DNA of 64,000 bases from Euonymus europaeus (lineage: Eukaryota > Streptophyta > Magnoliopsida > Celastrales > Celastraceae): positions 15,332,001-15,396,000 of the forward strand of contig OY756962.1 of the NCBI GenBank assembly GCA_963580455.1. The letters are read 5' to 3'. This document shows, piece after piece, positions 1 to 10,300 of the stretch (position 1 is its first letter; every line of letters begins with the position of its first letter). Under the pieces are notes generated by a model. The model searched no databases. It saw only the letters and a list, made by a program, of their open reading frames with translations, and had not been told where the DNA came from. The translations under genes were made by a program, and so were the position numbers.

Positions 1-66
1 TTCGGACCATCAAAGTTGCTCGGTGTACTTTTTTTATTGTTCTTCTATGTCAAATTTTATGAGTAT

Positions 67-72
67 AAGCTT
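67..72. other. HindIII site of the monomer
   Basis: AAGCTT occurs once in most monomers (67, 227, 387 and onward at the monomer interval), so digestion would give a ladder of about 160 bp. Certain classes have lost it in a heritable way: AAGTTTCC (e.g. 1594 and 34314 classes), AAACTTCC (6893 class), AAGATTCC (33674 class) and TAATCTTCC (38965 class). These losses are useful phase markers for the HORs. Confidence 0.9.
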
Positions 73-313
73 CCAAGATTATTTCGATTCCAAATCACCA
101 ACTTTCTATGAGAAATGGACAAAACCGTTAAAAGCTCCTACATAGAGAGAGTTGAGCAACTTCGAACCAACAAAGTTGCTCGGGATACACTTTTTATTGT
201 TCTTCTTTGTCAAATTTTACGAGTATAAGCTTCCTAGATTATTTCAATGCTAAAACACCATCTTTCTATGGCAAATGGACAAAACCGTAAAAAGACCCTC
301 CATAGAGAGAGTT

Positions 314-341
314 GAGCAACTTCGGACCATCAAAGTTGCTC
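314..341. other. Dyad present in nearly every monomer (common form)
   Basis: GAGCAACTT (314-322) and AAGTTGCTC (333-341) are perfect reverse complements around the centre CGGACCATCA. The variant centre CGAACCAACA keeps the same 9-bp arms. One further T:G wobble pair is possible outside the stem. The element recurs in nearly all monomers and is the most evenly conserved part of the unit. It could form a hairpin in single-stranded DNA or RNA, or a cruciform, or be a protein-binding site; the sequence alone does not decide. Confidence 0.9.
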
Positions 342-473
342 GGTGTACACTTTTTATTGTTATTCTATGTCAAATTTTATGAGTATAAGCTTCCAAGATT
401 ATTTCGATTCCAAATCACTAACTTTCTATGAGAAATAGACAAAACCGTTAAAAGCTCCTCCATAGAGAGAGTT
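314..473 (+). repeat. Representative 160-bp monomer, common type
   Basis: This unit shows the common form: dyad with the CGGACCATC centre, GGTGTACAC, TTATTCTATG, TTTTATGAG, AAGCTTCCAAG, GATTCC, an AAATCAC...CTTTCTATGAG core and the closing CCATAGAGAGAG. Monomers differ mainly at a handful of linked sites: the dyad centre, GGTGTAC versus GGGATAC versus GATGTAC, TATGAG versus TACGAG, CCAAG versus CCTAG after the HindIII site, and GATTCC, GATGCC, GATGCT or GATGCA. These combinations define roughly a dozen recurring monomer classes. The starting point of the unit is arbitrary; the dyad was chosen because it is easy to track. Confidence 0.95.
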
Positions 474-501
474 GAGCAACTTCGAAAAATCGAAGTTGCT
501 C
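474..501. other. Extended dyad, 12-bp arms and 4-nt loop
   Basis: GAGCAACTTCGA (474-485), loop AAAA (486-489), TCGAAGTTGCTC (490-501): a perfect inverted repeat. Compared with the common form, the centre is changed so that three more pairs form. The same element stands at 4645, 9619, 20696 and 25657; at 29986 one arm base is changed (GAGCAATTTCGA), giving a G-T wobble in one strand. Confidence 0.93.
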
Positions 502-1753
502 GATGTACACTTTTTATTGTTCTTCTATGTTAAATTTTATGAGTATAAGCTTCCTAGATTATTTCGATGCCAAAACACCAACTTTTTATCACAAATGGAC
601 AAAACCGTCAAAAGCTCCTCCATAGAGAGAGTTGAGCTACTTCGAACCAACAAAGTTGCTCGGGATACACTTTTTATTGTTCTTCTATGTTAAATTTTAC
701 GAGTGTAAGCTTCCTAGATTATTTCGATGCTAAAACACCAACTTTTTATCACAAATGGACAAAACCGTCAAAAGCTCCTCCATAGAGAGAGTTGAGCAAC
801 TTCGAACCAACAAAGTTGCTCGGGATACACTTTTTATTGTTCTTCTATGTCAAATTTTACGAGTGTAAGCTTCCTAGATTATTTCGTTGCTAAAACACCA
901 TCTTCCTATGACAAATGGACAAAACCGTTAAAAGCTCCTCGATAGAGAGAGTTGAGCAACTTCGGACCATCAAAGTTGCTCGGTGTACTTTTTTTGTTGT
1001 TCTTCTATGTCAAATTTTATGAGTATAAGCTTCCAAGATTATTTCGATTCCAAATCACCAACTTTCTATGAGAAATGGACAAAACCGTTAAAAGCTCCTA
1101 CATAGAGAGAGTTGAGCAACTTCGAACCAACAAAGTTGCTCGGGATACACTTTTTATTGTTCTTCTTTGTCAAATTTTACGAGTATAAGCTTCCTAGATT
1201 ATTTCGATGCTAAAACACCATCTTTCTATGGCAAATGGACAAAACCGTAAAAAGACCCTCCATAGAGAGAGTTGAGCAACTTCGGACCATCAAAGTTGCT
1301 CGGTGTACACTTTTTATTGTTATTCTATGTCAAATTTTATGAGTATAAGCTTCCAAGATTATTTCGATTCCAAATCACCAACTTTCTATGACAATTGGAT
1401 AAAACCGTTAAAAGATCCTCCATAGAGAGAGTTGAGCAACTTCGGACCATCAAAGTTGCTCGGGACACACTTTTTATTGTTCTTCTTTGTCAAATTTTAC
1501 GAGTATAAGCTTCCTAGATTATTTCGATGCTAAAACACCATCTTTCTATGACAAATGGACAAAACCGTTAAAAGCCCCTCCATAGAGAGAGTTGAGCAAC
1601 TTAGGACCATCAAAGTTGCTCGGTGTACACTTTTTATTGTTATTCTATGTCAAATTTTACGAGTATAAGTTTCCAAGATTATTTCGATGCAAAAACACCA
1701 TCTTTCTATGACAAATGGACAAAACCGTTAAAATCTCCTCCATAGAGAGAGTT

Positions 1754-2076
1754 GAGCAACTTCGGACCATCAAAGTTGCTCGGTGTACACTTTTTATTGT
1801 TCTTCTACGTCAAATTTTACGAGTACAAGCTTCCAAGATTATTTCGATGCCAAAACAACACCAACTTTTTATCACAAATGGACAAAACCGTTAAAAGCTC
1901 CTACATAGAGAGAGTGGGGCAACTTTGGACCACCAAAGTTGCTCGGGATACACTTTTTATTGTTCTTCTTTGTCAAATTTTACGAGTATAAGCTTCCTAA
2001 ATTATTTCGATGCCAAAACACCATATTTCTATGACAAATGGACAAAACCGTTAAAAGCCCCTCCATAGAGAGAGTT
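1754..2076 (+). repeat. Linked monomer pair: 163-bp unit followed by 160-bp unit with altered dyad
   Basis: The first unit (1754-1916) is 163 bp because its core reads AACAACACC where others read AACACC, a 3-bp gain. It also has TCTACGTC and GAGTACAAGCTT instead of TCTATGTC and GAGTATAAGCTT. The next unit begins GGGGCAACTTTGGACC in place of GAGCAACTTCGGACC. In family 1 the two features almost always occur together, for example at 2558/2721, 2881/3044, 5924/6087, 6410/6573, 26296/26459 and 30625/30788. The inherited module therefore spans the chosen monomer boundary. At 5924 and 6087 two 163-bp units stand in series. Confidence 0.9.
1919..1942. other. Alternative extended dyad, 10-bp arms and 4-nt loop
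   Basis: GCAACTTTGG (1919-1928), ACCA (1929-1932), CCAAAGTTGC (1933-1942) is perfect. Relative to the common dyad the left centre changed from TTCGG to TTTGG and the right from CATCA to CACCA; together these add inner pairs. It always begins the monomer after a 163-bp unit, for example at 2721, 6087, 6250, 6573, 26459 and 30788. Confidence 0.92.
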
Positions 2077-2396
2077 GAGCAACTTCGGACAATCAAAGTT
2101 GCTCGGTGTACACTTTTTATTGTTATTCTATGTCAAATTTTATGAGTTTAAGCTTCCAAGATTATTTAGATTCCAAATCACCAACTTTCTACGAGAAATA
2201 AACAAAACCGTTAAAAGCTCCTCCATAGAGAGAGTTGAGCAACTTCGAACTAACAAAGTTGCTCGGGATACACTTTTTATTGTTCTTCTATGTCAAATTT
2301 TACGAGTGTAAGCTTCCTAGATTATTTCGATGCTAAAACACCATCTTCCTATGACAAATGGACAAAACCGTTAAAAGCTCCTCGATAGAGAGAGTT

Positions 2397-5300
2397 GAGC
2401 AACTTCGGACCATCAAAGTTGCTCGGTGTACACTTTTTATTGTTCTTCTATGTCAAATTTTACGAGTATAAGCTTCCAAGATTATTTCGATGCCAAAACA
2501 CCAACTTTTTATCACAAATGGACAAAAACCGTTATAAGCTCCTCCATAGAGAGAGTTGAGCAACTTCGGACCATCAAAGTTGCTCGGTGTACACTTTTTA
2601 TTGTTCTTCTACGTCAAATTTTACGAGTACAAGCTTCCAAGATTATTTCGATGCCAAAACAACACCAACTTTTTATCACAAATGGACAAAATCGTTAAAA
2701 GCTCCTACAACGAGAGAGTGGGGCAACTTTGGACCACCAAAGTTGCTCGGGATACACTTTTTATTGTTCTTCTATGTCAAATTTTACGAGTATAAGTTTC
2801 CAAGTTTATTTCGATGCAAAAACACCATCTTTCTATGACAAATGGACAAAACCGTTAAAAGCTCCTCCATAGAGAGAGTTGAGCAACTTCGGACCATCAA
2901 AGTTGCTCGGTGTACACTTTTTATTGTTCTTCTACGTCAAATTTTACGAGTACAAGCTTCCAATATTATTTCGATGCCAAAACAACACCAACTTTTTATC
3001 ACAAATGGACAAAACCGTTAAAAGCTCCTACATAGAGAGAGTGGGGCAACTTTGGACCAAAAAAGTTGCTCGGGATACACTTTTTATTGTTCTTCTTTGT
3101 CAAATTTTACGAGTATAAGCTTCCTAAATTATTTCGATGCCAAAACACCATCTTTCTATGACAAATGGACAAAACCGATAAAAGCCCCTCCATAGAGAGA
3201 GTTGAGCAACTTCGGACCATCAAAGTTGCTCGATGTACACTTTTTTATTGTTATTCTATGTCAAATTTTATGAGTTTAAGCTTCCAAGATTATTTCGATT
3301 TCAAATCACCAACTTTCTACGAGAAATAGACAAAACCGTTAAAAGCTTCTCCATAGAGAGTGTTGAGCAACTTCGGACCATCAAAGTTGCTCGGTGTACA
3401 TTTTTTATTGTTATTCTATGTCAAATTTTATTAGTATAAGCTTCCAAGATTATTTCGATTCCAAATCACCAACTTTCTATGAGAAATAGACAAAACCGTT
3501 AAAAGCTCATCCGTAGAGAGAGTTGAGCAACTTCGAAAAATAAAAGTTGCTCGATCTACACTTTTTATTGTTCTTCTATGTTAAATTTTATGAGTATAAG
3601 CTTCCTAGATTATTTCGATGCCAAAAAATAAACTTTTTACGACAAATAGAAAAAACTGTTAAAATCTCCTCCATAGAGAGAGTTGAGCAACTTCGGACCA
3701 ACACAGTTGCTCGGTGTACACTTTTTATTGTCCTTCTATGACAAATTTTACGAGTATAAGCTTCCAATATTATTTCGATACCAAAACACCAACTTTTTAT
3801 CACAAATGGACAAAACCGTCAAAAGCTCCTCCATAGAGAGAGTTGAGCAACTTCGAACCAACAAAGTTGCTCGGGATACACTTTTTATTGTTCTTCTTTG
3901 TCAAATTTTACGAGTATAAGCTTCCTAGATTATTTCGATGCTAAAACACCATCTTTCTATGGCAAATGGACAAAACCGTAAAAAGACCCTCCATAGAGAG
4001 AGTTGAGCAACTTTGGACCATCAAAGTTGCTCGGTGTACACTTTTTATTGTTATTTTATGTCAAATTTTATGAGTATAAGCTTCCTAGATTATTTCGATG
4101 CTAAAACACCATCTTCTTATGAAAAATGGACAAAACCGTTAAAAGCTCCTCGATAGAGAGAGTTGAGCAACTTCGGACCATCAAAGTTGATCGGTGTACT
4201 TTTTTTATTGTTCTTCTATGTCAAATTTTATGAGTATAAGCTTCCAAGATTATTTCGATTCCAAATCACCAACTTTCTATGAGAAATGGACAAAACCGTT
4301 AAAAGCTCCTACATAGAGAGAGTTGAGCAACTTCGAACCAACAAAGTTGCTCGGGATACACTTTTTATTGTTCTTCTTTGTCAAATTTTACGAGTATAAG
4401 CTTCCTAGATTATTTCGATGCTAAAACACCATCTTTCTATGGCAAATGGACAAAACCGTAAAAAGACCCTCCATAGAGAGAGTTGAGCAACTTCGGACCA
4501 TCAAAGTTGCTCGGTGTACACTTTTTATTGTTATTCTATGTCAAATTTTATGAGTATAAGCTTCCAAGATTATTTCGATTCCAAATCACCAACTTTCTAT
4601 GAGAAATAGACAAAACCGTTAAAAGCTCCTTCATAGAGAGAGTTGAGCAACTTCGAAAAATCGAAGTTGCTCGATGTACACTTTTTATTGTTCTTCTATG
4701 TTAAATTTTATGAGTATAAGCTTCCTAGATTATTTCGATGCCAAAACACCAACTTTTTATCACAAATGGACAAAACCGTCAAAAGCTCCTCCATAGAGAG
4801 AGTTGAGCAACTTCGAACCAACAAAGTTGCTCGGGATACACTTTTTATTGTTCTTCTATGTCAAATTTTACGAGTGTAAGCTTCCTAGATTATTTCGATG
4901 CTAAAACACCAACTTTTTATCACAAATGGACAAAACCGTCAAAAGCTCCTCCATAGAGAGAGTTGAGCAACTTCGAACTAACAAAGTTGCTCGGGATACA
5001 CTTTTTATTGTTCTTCTATGTCAAATTTTACGAGTGTAAGCTTCCTAGATTATTTCGATGCTAAAACACCATCTTCCTATGACAAATGGACAAAACCGTT
5101 AAAAGCTCCTCGATAGAGAGAGTTGAGCAACTTCGGACCATCAAAGTTGCTCGGTGTACTTTTTTTGTTGTTCTTCTATGTCAAATTTTATGAGTATAAG
5201 CTTCCAAGATTATTTCGATTCCAAATCACCAACTTTCTATGAGAAATGGACAAAACCGTTAAAAGCTCCTACATAGAGAGAGTTGAGCAACTTCGAACCA

Positions 5301-7371
5301 ACAAAGTTGCTCGGGATACACTTTTTATTGTTCTTCTTTGTCAAATTTTACGAGTATAAGCTTCCTAGATTATTTCGATGCTAAAACACCATCTTTCTAT
5401 GGCAAATGGACAAAACCGTAAAAAGACCCTCCATAGAGAGAGTTGAGCAACTTCGGACCATCAAAGTTGCTCGGTGTACACTTTTTATTGTTATTCTATG
5501 TCAAATTTTATGAGTATAAGCTTCCAAGATTATTTCGATTCCAAATCACCAACTTTCTATGACAATTGGATAAAACCGTTAAAAGATCCTCCATAGAGAG
5601 AGTTGAGCAACTTCGGACCATCAAAGTTGCTCGGTGTACACTTTTTATTGTCTTCTATTTCAAATTTTATGAGTATAAGCTTTCAAGATTATTTCGATTC
5701 CAAATCACCAACTTTCTATGAGAAATAGACAAAACCGTTAAAAGCTCCTCCATAGAGAGAGTTGAGCAACTTCGAACCAACAAAGTTGCTCGGGATACAC
5801 TTTTTATTGTTATTCTATGTCAAATTTTACGAGTATAAGCTTCCAAGATTATTTCGATGCAAAAACACCATCTTTCTATGACAAATGGACAAAACCGTTA
5901 AAAGCTCCTCCATAGAGAGAGTTGAGCAACTTCGGACCATCAAAGTTGCTCGGTGTACACTTTTTATTGTTCTTCTACGTCAAATTTTACGAGTACAAGC
6001 TTCCAAGATTATTTCGATGCCAAAACAACACCAACTTTTTATCACAAATGGACAAAACCGTTAAAAGCTCCTACATAGAGAGAGTGGGGCAACTTTGGAC
6101 CACCAAAGTTGCTCGGGATACACTTTTTATTGTTCTTCTACGTCAAATTTTACGAGTACAAGCTTCCAAGATTATTTCGATGCCAAAACAACACCAACTT
6201 TTTATCACAAATGGACAAAACCGTTAAAAGCTCCTACATAGAGAGAGTGGGGCAACTTTGGACCACCAAAGTTGCTCGGGATACACTTTTTATTGTTCTT
6301 CTACGTCAAATTTTACGAGTACAAGCTTCCAAGATTATTTCGATGCAAAAACACCAACTTTTTATCACAAATGGACAAAACCGTTAAAAGCTCCTCCATA
6401 GAGAGAGTTGAGCAACTTCGGACCATCAAAGTTGCTCGGTGTACACTTTTTATTGTTCTTCTACGTCAAATTTTACGAGTACAAGCTTCCAAGATTATTT
6501 CGATGCCAAAACAACACCAACTTTTTATCACAAATGGACAAAACCGTTAAAAGCTCCTACATAGAGAGAGTGGGGCAACTTTGGACCACCAAAGTTGCTC
6601 GGGATACACTTTTTATTGTTCTTCTTTGTCAAATTTTACGAGTATAAGCTTCCTAAATTATTTCGATGCCAAAACACCATCTTTCTATGACAAATGGACA
6701 AAACCGTTAAAAGCCCCTCCATAGAGAGAGTTGAGCAACTTCGGACAATCAAAGTTGCTCGGTGTACACTTTTTATTGTTATTCTATGTCAAATTTTATG
6801 AGTTTAAGCTTCCAAGATTATTTAGATTCCAAATCACCAACTTTCTACGAGAAATAGACAAAACCGTTAAAAGCTTCTCCATAGAGAGAGTTGAGCAACT
6901 TCGAACCATCAAAGTTGCTCGATGTACACTTTTTATTGTTCTTCTATGTTAAATTTTATGAGTATAAACTTCCTAGATTATTTCGATGCCAAAAAGGAAC
7001 TTTTTACGACAAATGGACAAAACCGTTAAAATCCCCTCCATAGAGAGAGTTGAGCAACTTCGAACCATCAAAGTTGCTCGGTGTACACTTTTTATTGTTC
7101 TTCTATGTCAAATTTTACGAGTATAAGCTTCCAAGATTACTTCGATGCCAAAACACCAACTTTTTATCACAAATGGACAAAACCGTCAAAAGCTCCTTCA
7201 TAGAGAGAGTTGAGCAACTTCGGACCAACAAAGTTGCTCGGGATACACTTTTTATTGTTCTTCTATGTCAAATTTTACGAGTGTAAGCTTCCTAGATTAT
7301 TTCGATGCTAAAACACCATCTTCCTATGACAAATGGACAAAACCGTTAAAAGCTCCTCGATAGAGAGAGTT
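2397..7371 (+). repeat. 31-monomer HOR, copy 1 (4975 bp)
   Basis: Thirty-one monomers run from the 161-bp unit at 2397 (extra A in GACAAAAACCG, then TTATAAGC) to the next such unit at 7372. Length markers include 163-bp units at 2558, 2881, 5924, 6087 and 6410, a 161-bp unit at 3204 with an extra T, a 159-bp unit at 5605 (TGTCTTCTATTT) and another at 6893 (core AAAAAGGAAC). By eye, fewer than about a dozen single-base differences separate it from copy 2 over nearly 5 kb, so the duplication is recent or maintained by homogenisation. It contains no gene. Confidence 0.9.
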
Positions 7372-10300
7372 GAGCAACTTCGGACCATCAAAGTTGCTCG
7401 GTGTACACTTTTTATTGTTCTTCTATGTCAAATTTTACGAGTATAAGCTTCCAAGATTATTTCGATGCCAAAACACCAACTTTTTATCACAAATGGACAA
7501 AAACCGTTATAAGCTCCTCCATAGAGAGAGTTGAGCAACTTCGGACCATCAAAGTTGCTCGGTGTACATTTTTTATTGTTCTTCTACGTCAAATTTTACG
7601 AGTACAAGCTTCCAAGATTATTTCGATGCCAAAACAACACCAACTTTTTATCACAAATGGACAAAATCGTTAAAAGCTCCTACAACGAGAGAGTGGGGCA
7701 ACTTTGGACCACCAAAGTTGCTCGGGATACACTTTTTATTGTTCTTCTATGTCAAATTTTACGAGTATAAGTTTCCAAGTTTATTTCGATGCAAAAACAC
7801 CATCTTTCTATGACAAATGGACAAAACCGTTAAAAGCTCCTCCATAGAGAGAGTTGAGCAACTTCGGACCATCAAAGTTGCTCGGTGTACACTTTTTATT
7901 GTTCTTCTACGTCAAATTTTACGAGTACAAGCTTCCAATATTATTTCGATGCCAAAACAACACCAACTTTTTATCACAAATGGACAAAACCGTTAAAAGC
8001 TCCTACATAGAGAGAGTGGGGCAACTTTGGACCACAAAAGTTGCTCGGGATACACTTTTTATTGTTCTTCTTTGTCAAATTTTACGAGTATAAGCTTCCT
8101 AAATTATTTCGATGCCAAAACACCATCTTTCTATGACAAATGGACAAAACCGATAAAAGCCCCTCCATAGAGAGAGTTGAGCAACTTCGGACCATCAAAG
8201 TTGCTCGATGTACACTTTTTATTGTTATTCTATGTCAAATTTTATGAGTTTAAGCTTCCAAGATTATTTCGATTTCAAATCACCAACTTTCTACGAGAAA
8301 TAGACAAAACCGTTAAAAGCTTCTCCATAGAGAGTGTTGTGCAACTTCGGACCATCAAAGTTGCTCGGTGTACATTTTTTATTGTTATTCTATGTCAAAT
8401 TTTATTAGTATAAGCTTCCAAGATTATTTCGATTCCAAATCACCAACTTTCTATGAGAAATAGACAAAACCGTTAAAAGCTCATCCGTAGAGAGAGTTGA
8501 GCAACTTCGAAAAATAAAAGTTGCTCGATCTACACTTTTTATTGTTCTTCTATGTTAAATTTTATGAGTATAAGCTTCCTAGATTATTTCGATGCCAAAA
8601 AATAAACTTTTTACGACAAATAGAAAAAACCGTTAAAATCTCCTCCATAGAGAGAGTTGAGCAACTTCGGACCAACACAGTTGCTCGGTGTACACTTTTT
8701 ATTGTCCTTCTATGACAAATTTTACGAGTATAAGCTTCCAATATTATTTCGATACCAAAACACCAACTTTTTATCACAAATGGACAAAACCGTCAAAAGC
8801 TCCTCCATAGAGAGAGTTGAGCAACTTCGAACCAACAAAGTTGCTCGGGATACACTTTTTATTGTTCTTCTTTGTCAAATTTTACGAGTATAAGCTTCCT
8901 AGATTATTTCGATGCTAAAACACCATCTTTCTATGGCAAATGGACAAAACCGTAAAAAGACCCTCCATAGAGAGAGTTGAGCAACTTTGGACCATCAAAG
9001 TTGCTCGGTGTACACTTTTTATTGTTATTCTATGTCAAATTTTATGAGTATAAGCTTCCTAGATTATTTCGATGCTAAAACACCATCTTCTTATGACAAA
9101 TGGACAAAACCGTTAAAAGCTCCTCGATAGAGAGAGTTGAGCAACTTCGGACCATCAAAGTTGCTCGGTGTACTTTTTTTATTGTTCTTCTATGTCAAAT
9201 TTTATGAGTATAAGCTTCCAAGATTATTTCGATTCCAAATCACCAACTTTCTATGAGAAATGGACAAAACCGTTAAAAGCTCCTACATAGAGAGAGTTGA
9301 GCAACTTCGAACCAACAAAGTTGCTCGGGATACACTTTTTATTGTTCTTCTTTGTCAAATTTTACGAGTATAAGCTTCCTAGATTATTTCGATGCTAAAA
9401 CACCATCTTTCTATGGCAAATGGACAAAACCGTAAAAAGACCCTCCATAGAGAGAGTTGAGCAACTTCGGACCATCAAAGTTGCTCGGTGTACACTTTTT
9501 ATTGTTATTCTATGTCAAATTTTATGAGTATAAGCTTCCAAGATTATTTCGATTCCAAATCACCAACTTTCTATGAGAAATAGACAAAACCGTTAAAAGC
9601 TCCTTCATAGAGAGAGTTGAGCAACTTCGAAAAATCGAAGTTGCTCGATGTACACTTTTTATTGTTCTTCTATGTTAAATTTTATGAGTATAAGCTTCCT
9701 AGATTATTTCGATGCCAAAACACCAACTTTTTATCACAAATGGACAAAACCGTCAAAAGCTCCTCCATAGAGAGAGTTGAGCAACTTCGAACCAACAAAG
9801 TTGCTCGGGATACACTTTTTATTGTTCTTCTATGTCAAATTTTACGAGTGTAAGCTTCCTAGATTATTTCGATGCTAAAACACCAACTTTTTATCACAAA
9901 TGGACAAAACCGTCAAAAGCTCCTCCATAGAGAGAGTTGAGCAACTTCGAACTAACAAAGTTGCTCGGGATACACTTTTTATTGTTCTTCTATGTCAAAT
10001 TTTACGAGTGTAAGCTTCCTAGATTATTTCGATGCTAAAACACCATCTTCCTATGACAAATGGACAAAACCGTTAAAAGCTCCTCGATAGAGAGAGTTGA
10101 GCAACTTCGGACCATCAAAGTTGCTCGGTGTACTTTTTTTGTTGTTCTTCTATGTCAAATTTTATGAGTATAAGCTTCCAAGATTATTTCGATTCCAAAT
10201 CACCAACTTTCTATGAGAAATGGACAAAACCGTTAAAAGCTCCTACATAGAGAGAGTTGAGCAACTTCGAACCAACAAAGTTGCTCGGGATACACTTTTT

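Larger units (their letters stand above)
1..2396 (+). repeat. Family-1 monomers, displaced segment
   Basis: The window opens inside a monomer and continues with about 14 complete ones. Positions 1-1433 match 20223-21655 in order and type at a constant offset of 20222 bp, including the rare GAGCTAC anchor at 634 and 20856. The same monomer order also appears within the 31-mer HOR at 4325-5604 (offset 4171). The unit at 1434 looks like a fusion: its dyad is that of the unit at 21656, but its GGGACACAC and TTCTTCTTT resemble the next unit at 21815, which implies loss of one monomer length. No gene is present. Confidence 0.8.

Noticed and set aside
154..182. CENP-B box
   Set aside because: TTCG and CGGG both occur, but in GGGATAC-type monomers they are about 16 bases apart, not the 7 needed, and the required A is not in place. 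No match was found in the consensus classes.
474..501. Rho-independent terminator
   Set aside because: The hairpin is perfect, but there is no gene upstream and the element is part of every monomer; the T run comes later as part of the satellite.
472..693. Many open frames of 60-150 codons, highly similar to one another (this is one example)
   Set aside because: They are the satellite read in frame. The plus-strand starts I checked are TTG in the dyad or GTG in GGTGTACAC, and minus-strand starts I checked are GTG. The unit of 160 bp shifts the frame by one each monomer, frames overlap each other, and similarity follows the DNA rather than codon constraint. The ATG at CTATGTCAAAT gives only about 32 codons.
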